The position numbers and the translations under genes were made by a program. Positions 7,922 to 14,710 of a stretch of DNA of 28,073 nucleotides are shown here, in pieces (positions within the stretch are counted from its first letter, which is position 1; each line of letters opens with the position of its first letter). This stretch comes from JAKACA01 sp050010115 (lineage in GTDB: Bacteria > Actinomycetota > Acidimicrobiia > Acidimicrobiales > Bog-793), in contig JBEKLQ010000048.1 of assembly GCA_050010115.1 (NCBI GenBank), forward strand, positions 1 to 28,073. The letters are read 5' to 3'. The notes beneath the pieces are model-generated. The model did no database searches, was not told the DNA's origin, and saw only the letters and a list, made by a program, of their open reading frames with translations.

Positions 7922-8032
7922 ATGCCAATCGCCGGGGTGGACGGAATCGACCTGTGCTACGAGGTCTACGGACACGATTTCAACGCTCGCGAGGGTGAGG
8001 GGCTGCGCCTGCCCGCGGCGTCCGCGTCGTGA
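7922..8032 (+). pseudogene. Alpha/beta hydrolase amino-terminal remnant, 36 codons
   Basis: The frame reads MPIAGVDGIDLCYEVYGHDF and then a sequence with no family resemblance, ending EGEGLRLPAASAS and TGA. The first 20 residues look like the start of an alpha/beta hydrolase (gxdLxYExyG), but the oxyanion loop and all catalytic parts are absent. I read it as a hydrolase gene whose body was deleted, leaving its start joined to the downstream gene. Its stop overlaps the GTG of the CoA-transferase (GTGA, 8029-8032), so it may survive as a leader that couples translation. It could instead be a chance ORF. Confidence 0.45.
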
Positions 8033-9180
8033 GCGGGCCACTGACCGGCCTGAAGGTCATCGAGCTGGCGGGGATCGGCCCGTGCCCGTTCGGGGCGATG
8101 GTGCTTGCCGATCTGGGGGCCGACGTGCTGCGGGTGGAACGCTCGGCCGCCGTACCAGCCCAGCGCCCGGAAGGCACGTCGTGGGATCTGCTCCAGCGGG
8201 GAAAGCGATCGATCGGCGTCGACCTGAAGCATCCTGACGGCGTCGAGCTCGTGCTCGGGCTCGTGGAGCGTGCGGACGCATTGGTGGAGGGCTTCCGGCC
8301 GGGCGTCACCGAGCGTCTCGGCCTCGGCCCGGACGCGTGCCTCGAGCGCAACCCCCATCTCGTGTACGGGCGGATGACCGGTTGGGGACAGAGCGGCCCG
8401 CTGGCGGACCGAGCCGGGCACGACATCGACTACATCGCCATCGGGGGTGCCCTCGAACCGATCGGGCGCGCAGGCGAGCGCCCCGTGCCGCCGCTCAACC
8501 TCATCGGCGACTTCGGCGGAGGCGGGATGCTGCTCGCCCTCGGCGTGACCGCCGCCCTGTGGTCGGCCGCGCGCACGGGCGAAGGTGACGTCATCGATGT
8601 CGCCATGGTCGATGGATCGGCGTTGCTCATGACAATGACGTGGGCCTTCCGCCACCTCGGCGTCTGGAGCGACGAACGGGGCACGAACCTGCTCGATACC
8701 GGGGCGCCGTTCTACGACACCTACGAGTGCGCGGACGGCAAGGTGGTCGCGGTCGGCGCCCTGGAGCCTCAGTTCTACGCCCAACTGCTCCAAATCATGG
8801 GCCTCGATGCCGCCGAGCAGCCGCCGCAGATGGACCGGTCGCAGTGGCCCGATGCGAAGCGGCGCTACGCGGAGATCTTCCGAACCAAGACCCGCGACGA
8901 GTGGGCTGCGTTGGCCGAGGGCACCGATTCCTGCATCGCTCCGGTGCTGTCGATGACCGAGGCAGTGGACCACCCGCACAACGCCGCACGACAGACCTTC
9001 GTGAAGGTCGACGGGGTGCTGCAGCCCTCGCCGGCGCCGCGTTTTAGGAACCGGCCGCTCGGCGTGCCGGCGGGACCCCGTTGGCCCGGCGAGGATGGCG
9101 CCGCCGCGCTCGCCGACTGGGGCATCCCGGCGGAGCGCGTGTCCGCGCTCGCGGCCGAGGGCACGCTCACGATGCTCTGA
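8029..9180 (+). CDS. CoA-transferase family III, alpha-methylacyl-CoA racemase type
   Basis: This 383-residue protein is a CaiB/BaiF (family III) enzyme that most resembles alpha-methylacyl-CoA racemase, which interconverts 2R and 2S methyl-branched acyl-CoAs during breakdown of branched lipids or sterol side chains. Start (LTGLKVIELAGIGPCPFGAM), DLGADVLRVE and the NPHLVYGRMTGWGQSGP motif are typical. His 131 (GHDIDY), Asp 161 (GDFGGGG) and Glu 246 (ALEP) match, with a constant offset of 5, the H126, D156 and E241 catalytic residues I recall for the mycobacterial enzyme. This favours racemase over plain CoA transfer. The GTG overlaps the stop of the upstream remnant. rimO follows after 39 bases with its own promoter. 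No other beta-oxidation genes are visible. Confidence 0.88.
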   Translation: MSGPLTGLKVIELAGIGPCPFGAMVLADLGADVLRVERSAAVPAQRPEGTSWDLLQRGKRSIGVDLKHPDGVELVLGLVERADALVEGFRPGVTERLGLGPDACLERNPHLVYGRMTGWGQSGPLADRAGHDIDYIAIGGALEPIGRAGERPVPPLNLIGDFGGGGMLLALGVTAALWSAARTGEGDVIDVAMVDGSALLMTMTWAFRHLGVWSDERGTNLLDTGAPFYDTYECADGKVVAVGALEPQFYAQLLQIMGLDAAEQPPQMDRSQWPDAKRRYAEIFRTKTRDEWAALAEGTDSCIAPVLSMTEAVDHPHNAARQTFVKVDGVLQPSPAPRFRNRPLGVPAGPRWPGEDGAAALADWGIPAERVSALAAEGTLTML

Positions 9181-9207
9181 GGAACTCGGGCGCGGGGCCC
9201 GGCAAGG

Positions 9208-9213
9208 TAGCCT
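9208..9213 (+). promoter_or_regulatory. -10 element of rimO (leaderless)
   Basis: TAGCCT is followed by 6 bases and the GTG at 9220; no Shine-Dalgarno site is present, so rimO is probably translated from a leaderless mRNA. Confidence 0.5.
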
Positions 9214-9219
9214 CATCGG

Positions 9220-10578
9220 GTGGCACGGAGCTTCTTCATCGCGACGCTCGGGTGCCCGAAGAACGAAGTCGACTCCGCCAAGCTCGTCGGGCGCTTGAGT
9301 GCTGCCGGCTATGTCGAGGCGGCAATGCCCGACGACGCCGATCTCGTGGTCGTGAACACCTGCGCGTTCATCGAGCCGGCTCGCGAGGAGTCCATCGAGA
9401 CGATCCTCGAGCTCAGCGCACTCCGACGTCCCGGTGCTCGTCTCGCAGTGACGGGATGCCTGGCCGAGCGCTCCGCGCCTGAGCTCAGGGCGGCGCTGCC
9501 AGAGGTCGATGTCGTGGCGGGTTTTGGAGTGGAATTCATGGAGGACGTGTCCGGTCGGGGTGACTCGGAGCCGATCCGCCTTCGGCGCCGCGAGGAGGTG
9601 CCGTCGTTCGACCTGCTGGAGCTGCCTCGACCCCCGGCGTCGTCGCCGTGGGCATACGTGAAGGTTGCCGAGGGATGCGACCGCAGGTGCGGGTTCTGCG
9701 CGATCCCGTCATTCCGCGGGAAACAGCGGTCCCGGGCGATTGAGTCGATCCTGGCCGAGGTGGAGTCGCTGCAGGTGAGCGAAATCGTCCTCGTCGCGCA
9801 GGATCTGGCATCGTTCGGCCGGGACCAATCGACGGCGGCCGAACGTCGTGGGGCGGAGACCGACATCGTCGGACTGGTGCAAGCCGTTGCCGACCGCGTG
9901 GCCCGCGTGCGACTGCTGTACCTGTACCCGTCGTCACTTTCCGACCGCTTGATCGACACGGTGATCGCGACGGGCGTGCCGTACTTCGACCTGTCCCTGC
10001 AGCACGCCTCGGCCCGGCTGCTCAGGCGGATGCGCCGCTTCGGCAGCGGCGAGCGGTTCCTCGAGCGGATACAGCGCATACGGTCCGCCGCTCCTGAGGC
10101 GGCGCTTCGTTCCTCCTTCATCCTCGGCTATCCGGGGGAGACCGAGGATGACCACGACGAGCTGCTGGCGTTCGTGGAGGAGGCGGGGCTGGACTGGGCG
10201 GGTTTCTTCACGTTCTCGAAGGAAGCCGGGACCTACGCCGCCGGACTCGGCGACGCTGTCCCTCACGAGCTCGCCCTCGAGCGGTTGCGCGAGTGCTCGG
10301 AGCGGCAGGACGCCGTCACCGCCGCCAAGCGGCGGGACCTCGTGGGATCGACCATCTCCGTCCTCGTCGACCAGCGCGGCGCCGGTCGGTCGTATCGGGA
10401 GGCGCCGGAGATCGACGGGATCGTGAAGCTGCCCGATTCGCTCTCGGTGGGCTCCTTCGCCGACGTCGTCGTCGTCGCCGCCGAAGGGCCGGATCTGATT
10501 GCTGAGCGGCTGGGGGCGCCGCAGGTAAGTGAGCCACGCACGGAGGGTGCCGTGCCTGCCACGATGGTGGCGTCGTGA
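9220..10578 (+). CDS. rimO: Ribosomal protein S12 methylthiotransferase
   Basis: RimO is a radical-SAM enzyme that adds a methylthio group to a conserved Asp of ribosomal protein S12. The 452-residue protein has the amino MTTase domain with TLGCPKNEVDS (typical of RimO rather than MiaB) and cluster cysteines C12, C48 and C80, then the radical-SAM domain with the CxxxCxxC cluster in GCDRRCGFC (C153, C157, C160), and a TRAM-like end (about 375-435). The length is normal. The stop overlaps the start of pgsA by 4 bases (GTGA), and cinA follows, which is the usual actinobacterial rimO-pgsA-cinA order. The last 25 residues are variable and probably not structured. The assignment is firm. Confidence 0.94.
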   Translation: MARSFFIATLGCPKNEVDSAKLVGRLSAAGYVEAAMPDDADLVVVNTCAFIEPAREESIETILELSALRRPGARLAVTGCLAERSAPELRAALPEVDVVAGFGVEFMEDVSGRGDSEPIRLRRREEVPSFDLLELPRPPASSPWAYVKVAEGCDRRCGFCAIPSFRGKQRSRAIESILAEVESLQVSEIVLVAQDLASFGRDQSTAAERRGAETDIVGLVQAVADRVARVRLLYLYPSSLSDRLIDTVIATGVPYFDLSLQHASARLLRRMRRFGSGERFLERIQRIRSAAPEAALRSSFILGYPGETEDDHDELLAFVEEAGLDWAGFFTFSKEAGTYAAGLGDAVPHELALERLRECSERQDAVTAAKRRDLVGSTISVLVDQRGAGRSYREAPEIDGIVKLPDSLSVGSFADVVVVAAEGPDLIAERLGAPQVSEPRTEGAVPATMVAS

Positions 10579-11300
10579 CTACCACTGAGCACCGTCGCGC
10601 TTTCACTTTCGGGCCGTCAGCGCTCGTCACGCCGGCGAACGCGCTGACGCTGGCGCGGTTGCTGGCGACCCCTGTGCTCGTCGTAATGGTGGTGTTGACC
10701 GGTCCCTCCACGTGGCTGCTCGCGTGCGTCTGGCTCGTCTGCGCTGGCTCGGATGGGGTCGACGGCTGGGTGGCGCGCAGGCAGGGGACGACGCGCTCGG
10801 GCGCGTTTCTCGACCCGCTGGCTGACAAATTCCTCGTGCTCGGAGTCCTTGCCGCGCTCGCCTCGATCCACGAGGTCTCGTGGATCCCCGTCCTCCTCAT
10901 CGGGGTACGTGAGCTGGCGATGAGCGTGTACCGCGCGTTCGCCGGCCGCCGAGGGGTGTCGATCCCGGCACGGCCGACGGCGAAGGTCAAGACGCTGCTG
11001 CAGGATCTCGCTGTCGGCCTCGCGCTGATACCCCCGGTCGGCCTGCACCACGTCACCGTCGTCCGGGTCCTGCTGTGGGTGGCCGTAGTCGCGACCCTTT
11101 ACACCGGCTTCGAGTACTTGGTTGACGGGCGACGCTTGCTCTCCGGCGTGAGCGGCAGCGGTGCGGTCGGTTCGGAGGGTGGTGGCGGCACTGGCGGCGG
11201 TACCGGTAGCGGCGCCGCGGGAGCCGCCGGTGGGTCCGCCGGTGGGTCCGCCGGGTCGCCCGGCCCGACGGGTGCCGCTGGGTCGCCGGGTACGGCGTGA
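10575..11300 (+). CDS. pgsA: CDP-alcohol phosphatidyltransferase, PgsA type
   Basis: PgsA makes phosphatidylglycerol phosphate from CDP-diacylglycerol and glycerol-3-phosphate in the membrane. The family motif is seen as D60-x2-D63-G64-x2-A67-R68-x7-G76-x3-D80-x3-D84, within several hydrophobic segments. The 241-residue protein starts with GTG overlapping rimO. An oddity is the last 50 residues, a Gly/Ser/Ala-rich tail (GSEGGGGTGGGTGSG and GSAGGSAGSPGPTGAAG) not usual in the family. Neighbours rimO and cinA support pgsA over other CDP-alcohol transferases such as a phosphatidylinositol-phosphate synthase, though the family alone would not decide. Confidence 0.87.
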   Translation: MTTTEHRRAFTFGPSALVTPANALTLARLLATPVLVVMVVLTGPSTWLLACVWLVCAGSDGVDGWVARRQGTTRSGAFLDPLADKFLVLGVLAALASIHEVSWIPVLLIGVRELAMSVYRAFAGRRGVSIPARPTAKVKTLLQDLAVGLALIPPVGLHHVTVVRVLLWVAVVATLYTGFEYLVDGRRLLSGVSGSGAVGSEGGGGTGGGTGSGAAGAAGGSAGGSAGSPGPTGAAGSPGTA

Positions 11301-11312
11301 TCGCTGAGCCGA

Positions 11313-12560
11313 GTGCGTACTGAGATCCTGGCGGTCGGCACCGAGCTCCTCCTCGGCCAGATCGTCGACACCAACTCCTCCCACATCGGCGAGCAACTTG
11401 CAGCCGCAGGGATCGATTGCCACTTCCAGACACGGGTGGGTGACAACCTCGCCCGCATCGTCCTCGCGCTCCGGACGGCGCTGGCCCGTAGTGACGCCGT
11501 GATTGTCTGCGGCGGTCTCGGACCGACGCAGGACGACATCACGCGCGATGCGATCGCGGAGGTCATGAACGTCCCGCTGCATCGAGACCCGGAGATCCTC
11601 GAGGAGATACGGGCGATGTTCGCGTCACGGCAGCGTGCGATGTCGGCCAACAACGGTCGGCAAGCTGATCTGCCCGAAGGGGCGACGTTCATCCGTCAGA
11701 GGATCGGGACCGCGCCCGGGCTCATCTGCCCTATGGGCCAGAAGGTCGTCTACGCAGTGCCCGGAGTGCCCTACGAGATGCACGAGATGCTGGAGCGTGC
11801 TGTGTTGCCCGACCTGCGGGCACGGGCTGGCGAGGCCGCTGTGATCGCCAGCCGAACGCTGAGGACCTGGGGGCTGTCGGAGTCCGGCCTTGCCGAGATG
11901 CTGAGCCCGCGGATCGAGGCACTCGGGGAGGGGGGCGCAGGCGTGCCGACGATCGCGTTCCTGGCGAGCGGGATCGAGGGCATCAAGGTGCGCCTCACGG
12001 TCAAGGCTGTCGATCTCGACTCTGCCTTGGCCGCGCTCGACGCCGAAGCTGCGGAGATCCAGTCGCTGCTCGGACGGTCCATCTTCGGTACCGACGACGC
12101 CACGATGGAATCGGTGGTCGGGCACCTGCTGCTCGATCGCAGTTGGACGCTCGGGCTCGCCGAGTCGCTCACCGGAGGCCTGGTCGCCTCCCGGATCGTG
12201 TCGGTGCCCGGCGCCTCGGAGTGGTTCTCGGGATCCATCGTCTCGTACGCCAGCGAGGTGAAGCGCTCCCTGCTCGGCGTCGGAGATGGCCCGGTGGTGT
12301 CGGAGGCCGCTGCCGTCGCGATGGCGTCAGGCGCCCGCGCCGCCCTCGGGACCGATGTGGGACTGTCGACCACCGGCGTCGCAGGGCCAACGTCCCAGGA
12401 CGACCAGCCGCCCGGCACGGTCTTCGTCGGCGTGGCACTCCCGGGGCACGAGCCCGAAGCGGTCCGGCTTCGGTTGCCGGGGGACCGGGACCGCGTGCGG
12501 CAGCTGGCGACGATCTCAGCCCTGGACGTACTGCGGCAGCGGTTGCTCGACTTGGAGTGA
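11313..12560 (+). CDS. cinA: CinA: competence/damage-inducible protein, NMN deamidase
   Basis: This 415-residue cytosolic protein has an amino MoCF (molybdopterin-binding-like) domain with VGTELLLGQIVDTN (8-21) and GGLGPTQDD (67-75), and a carboxyl CinA/PncC domain (about 250-410) with LAESLTGGLVASRI and STTGVAGPTSQDDQPPGTV. Full-length CinA acts on ADP-ribose-type nucleotides with the first domain and deamidates nicotinamide mononucleotide with the second, salvaging NAD. The GTG start lies 12 bases after pgsA, so the three genes form an operon. In related genomes cinA often sits just before recA; here three leftward genes intervene. The assignment is firm. Confidence 0.93.
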   Translation: MRTEILAVGTELLLGQIVDTNSSHIGEQLAAAGIDCHFQTRVGDNLARIVLALRTALARSDAVIVCGGLGPTQDDITRDAIAEVMNVPLHRDPEILEEIRAMFASRQRAMSANNGRQADLPEGATFIRQRIGTAPGLICPMGQKVVYAVPGVPYEMHEMLERAVLPDLRARAGEAAVIASRTLRTWGLSESGLAEMLSPRIEALGEGGAGVPTIAFLASGIEGIKVRLTVKAVDLDSALAALDAEAAEIQSLLGRSIFGTDDATMESVVGHLLLDRSWTLGLAESLTGGLVASRIVSVPGASEWFSGSIVSYASEVKRSLLGVGDGPVVSEAAAVAMASGARAALGTDVGLSTTGVAGPTSQDDQPPGTVFVGVALPGHEPEAVRLRLPGDRDRVRQLATISALDVLRQRLLDLE

Positions 12561-12589
12561 ATAGCCGGCGAGCGCCTAGGAGCCCGGCC

Positions 12590-13201
12590 TCAGTCCTCAC
12601 CGCCGTCGGGCTCGTCTTCGGTGAGGGGCGACACGGTGGGAGCGGCGGGGTCCGGTGCGGACGGGCGGTCCAACTCAACGCGCCATCGCTGACCCCCGAT
12701 GATTCCTCCGAGGCCAACTCCGCCGCCGAGGATGCTCCCGTACAACGACAGCGAGGAGCCGACGTCCGGGCCGGCGACGTCGGCACCCAGCATGGGCGCC
12801 ACGCCCTCGAGCTGGTCGCTGCCGAGCGTATGCAACGCCGCGGCAACGTCGGCCTCGGTCGGCGCCGGCACCGAACCCTCCGCTGCCAGATCGATCTCCT
12901 CCAGCTCGCCCAACAGGTGGGCGACCTTGCGGGGGCGGTCAGGGCTTTCCGGCAAGCCCGCCCGCCGGAGCAGCTTTCGTCCCTGGGGCGTGAGCCCTAG
13001 CTGGTCCTGGACGTACTCCACGAAGCCGGCTTCGCTAAGGAGTGCGATCGCCTCGGCGGACTCCGACACCGTCGGCGGGTGGTGGAACAGGACTTCGAAG
13101 GCGACGAGGACTTGTTCGAGCCCTGCCAGCTCTCCACCGTTTGCGCCGTCGACTGCGAGCAGCATGGCCGCCTCGTATCGGCCGAGCAGTGGCTGGGTCA
13201 T
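12590..13201 (-). CDS. Conserved-looking protein of unknown function, possible winged helix
   Basis: I do not recognise this 203-residue protein. The first 80 residues are helical and charged, and the stretch TVSESAEAIALLSEAGFVEY followed by LTPQGRKLLRRAG (about 44-81) resembles a winged-helix DNA-binding unit, which is a weak inference. A short Gly-rich hydrophobic segment, ILGGGVGLGGIIGG (about 155-168), lies near the end, before an acidic tail (TEDEPDGGED). No signal peptide is seen. Its ATG is at 13201 and it converges on cinA with 29 bases between stops. The reading is supported by high-GC coding pattern and lack of a better frame rather than homology. Confidence 0.7.
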   Translation of the reverse strand: MTQPLLGRYEAAMLLAVDGANGGELAGLEQVLVAFEVLFHHPPTVSESAEAIALLSEAGFVEYVQDQLGLTPQGRKLLRRAGLPESPDRPRKVAHLLGELEEIDLAAEGSVPAPTEADVAAALHTLGSDQLEGVAPMLGADVAGPDVGSSLSLYGSILGGGVGLGGIIGGQRWRVELDRPSAPDPAAPTVSPLTEDEPDGGED

Positions 13202-13270
13202 GACAGTGCAGGGGTGGGTGACAGACCATCGAGCGACGAGAAACCCATGCCGCGAGGGTAGTGATCCTCT

Positions 13271-13301
13271 GAGCGGCGACCGGGATTCCCGGTGGCGGCT
13301 C
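13271..13301. terminator. Near-perfect 31-bp inverted repeat after the macrodomain-GNAT pair
   Basis: GAGCGGCGACCGGGA (13271-13285) and TCCCGGTGGCGGCTC (13287-13301) are inverted with 13 of 15 matches; the inner seven pairs are perfect around a single T. It starts 7 bases beyond the stop of the GNAT gene, so it may terminate that leftward transcript. The one-base centre also suits a protein-binding palindrome upstream of the unknown gene. Confidence 0.45.
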
Positions 13302-13308
13302 TCGGCAG

Positions 13309-13950
13309 TCAGCCGCCTGGGTCGCGCGGCTCCCGCTTCAAGGTCCAGATTGGCGGCCCGTTCCTCACAGGTCGAAGCTCCTTGACGACCTCATAGCCGA
13401 AGCGGCCGTAGTAGGGAAGGTTGTCCGGGTTCTGGGTCTCGACATAGCACGCGAGACCCTCTTCGTCGGCCTGGGCCAACTGCGGACGCTGCAACATCGT
13501 CCCGATACCGAGCCGCTGCACCGGTGGATCGACCACGAGCAGCTGGAGGTACCACAACGGTTCGGGCGGATGGGCCCTGTCGACCGCGAGCAGATACCTC
13601 GACCCGTCAACAAGTGCTTTCGGTCGTAGGACGAGCGCCCGGAAAGCCGCACCAAGCTGACGGACCTGCGCTGCGAGCCGAAGTGGATAGCAGCCGGGTT
13701 TCACCCAGGCGGCCACACCAACGAGCCGGCCGTCGGGCCGGCGGGCGGCGAGCACGTGGCCGGCATCGCCGAGGACCGAGACATACGAGCGGCAGAAGAG
13801 CGCCAGTCCTCGAGCACGGAGCATCGGTTGCGGAGACATGAACTCGAAGAACGGATCGTTGTGGAACGCCCTCGCTCCCACGATGCCGGCATCGGCGTAG
13901 TCCTTGCGGGTGTGGCCCAGCGGGTTGATCTGGATTCCCGACGAGGTCAT
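13309..13950 (-). CDS. GNAT family N-acetyltransferase
   Basis: This 213-residue protein has the GNAT fold: LWYLQLLVVDPPVQRLGIGTML (about 132-153) is the strand and acetyl-CoA loop (motif Q/RxxGxG), and ETQNPDNLPYYGRFGYEVV (171-189) is the usual end motif. It should transfer an acetyl group from acetyl-CoA to an amine; the acceptor is unknown. Its ATG overlaps the stop of the macrodomain gene by 4 bases (ATGA at 13947-13950), so both are made from one transcript. It belongs to the same subfamily as the GNAT at 16863-17480, on the far side of recA; both share the YxxxxVDPxxQxxGxG pattern. Confidence 0.85.
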   Translation of the reverse strand: MTSSGIQINPLGHTRKDYADAGIVGARAFHNDPFFEFMSPQPMLRARGLALFCRSYVSVLGDAGHVLAARRPDGRLVGVAAWVKPGCYPLRLAAQVRQLGAAFRALVLRPKALVDGSRYLLAVDRAHPPEPLWYLQLLVVDPPVQRLGIGTMLQRPQLAQADEEGLACYVETQNPDNLPYYGRFGYEVVKELRPVRNGPPIWTLKREPRDPGG

Positions 13951-14456
13951 ACGAGCAGTCTTTCGTAGATGGAGAAGGTCTTGTCGTCGAATGCCACCAG
14001 CCGGGCGAGCGCCACGTTGGTCGGGGTTGATCGCAACGTGGTGACGGCGATCTCGGCAGCCTCGACAGGTGGGTAACGGTAGGCGCCCGTCGAGATGGCG
14101 GGAAACGCGATCGACCGGGCGCCGACACTGTCGGCCAGCTCGAGGCTGCGACGATAGCAACTGGCCAGCAGCTCGGCCTCGCCGTCTCCGCCACCGTTCC
14201 AGATCGGACCGACGGCATGGGCGATCCACGGTGCAGTCAGCCCAAAACCCTCCGTCAGTTTCACCTCACCCGTCGCGCACCCGCCGAGCTTGGCGCATGC
14301 CTCATGGAGCCGGTCGGCGCCGGCAGCCCGGTGGATAGCGCCGTCCACCCCACCGCCACCGGCGAGGGCGGAGTTGGCGGCGTTGACGACCATGTCGACA
14401 TCCTGGCGGGCGATGTCGCCTCTCACGGCGACGATCTGAAGCGGCACGCCGGTCAT
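13947..14456 (-). CDS. Macrodomain protein (ADP-ribose-type phosphatase or deacetylase)
   Basis: This 169-residue protein is a stand-alone macrodomain. It shows VRGDIA (11-16), the NAANS loop (25-29), GGGGVDGAIHRAAG (33-46) and PAISTGAYRYPP (119-130), all of which line the ADP-ribose pocket. Such proteins remove ADP-ribose from acidic residues, or deacetylate O-acetyl-ADP-ribose; which one applies here is not visible. ATG 14456 is chosen because the family starts just before the first strand; an upstream TTG at 14522 is also in frame. It overlaps the GNAT gene, so deacetylation and acetylation functions are paired. Its promoter region holds the SOS box it shares with recA. Confidence 0.88.
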   Translation of the reverse strand: MTGVPLQIVAVRGDIARQDVDMVVNAANSALAGGGGVDGAIHRAAGADRLHEACAKLGGCATGEVKLTEGFGLTAPWIAHAVGPIWNGGGDGEAELLASCYRRSLELADSVGARSIAFPAISTGAYRYPPVEAAEIAVTTLRSTPTNVALARLVAFDDKTFSIYERLLV

Positions 14457-14488
14457 TCTGCCCGACGCGTGCGGGGTCGCCACCGTTG

Positions 14489-14520
14489 GCCGGAGTGCTT
14501 GCCGGAGTGCTTGCCGGTGC
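14489..14520. repeat. 12-bp direct repeat, 2.6 copies
   Basis: GCCGGAGTGCTT occurs at 14489-14500 and 14501-14512, with GCCGGTGC starting a third copy. It lies in the leader of the macrodomain gene. No function is evident. Confidence 0.7.
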
Positions 14521-14531
14521 AATCCACCATC

Positions 14532-14545
14532 CGAACGTACGTTTG
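14532..14545. promoter_or_regulatory. LexA (SOS) box upstream of recA
   Basis: CGAACGTACGTTTG fits the gram-positive/actinobacterial LexA consensus CGAACRNRYGTTYG at every position. It lies 23 to 10 bases before the recA -10 and overlaps a leftward -10 (TACGTT, minus strand) for the macrodomain gene. LexA bound here could block both. Confidence 0.85.
14534..14539 (-). promoter_or_regulatory. Possible -10 element for the macrodomain-GNAT pair
   Basis: On the minus strand TACGTT lies within the SOS box, 11 bases before the in-frame TTG at 14522 and 77 bases before ATG 14456. The match is to TANNNT only. Confidence 0.3.
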
Positions 14546-14554
14546 GAACTACAG

Positions 14555-14560
14555 TACTGT
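14555..14560 (+). promoter_or_regulatory. recA -10 element inside a perfect palindrome
   Basis: TACTGT is a good -10; 17 bases upstream the -35 position (14532-14537) falls on the SOS box, so LexA would cover the -35. The hexamer is the right half of the 10-bp palindrome ACAGTACTGT (14551-14560), which might be a second operator half. Confidence 0.6.
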
Positions 14561-14564
14561 GATC

Positions 14565-14651
14565 ATGGGTGGGAAGACCTCAGAGAGACTGTTACACCCC
14601 CTGCGTATCGTCCGAGCCATCGGATTGCCCGGGATCAAACTGTCGGCGTGA
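14565..14651 (+). other. Possible 28-codon leader ORF in the recA leader
   Basis: ATG 14565 lies 4 bases after the -10 hexamer and opens MGGKTSERLLHPLRIVRAIG, ending with TGA at 14651, 59 bases before recA. The spacing is shorter than usual for a leaderless start, so this is weak. The whole leader is about 145 bases. Confidence 0.2.
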
Positions 14652-14693
14652 CCGGCGCTAACGGGCCAACACCACACGTACCGCAGACACACA

Positions 14694-14700
14694 GAGGAGA
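14694..14700 (+). promoter_or_regulatory. Ribosome binding site of recA
   Basis: GAGGAGA ends 10 bases before the recA ATG and fixes the start at 14711 among the possible upstream starts of the long open frame. Confidence 0.75.
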
Positions 14701-14710
14701 GCGAACGGCG

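Noticed and set aside
7966..9216. 416-codon minus-strand frame opposite the CoA-transferase
   Set aside because: The plus-strand protein has complete family motifs and catalytic residues; the antisense frame has none.
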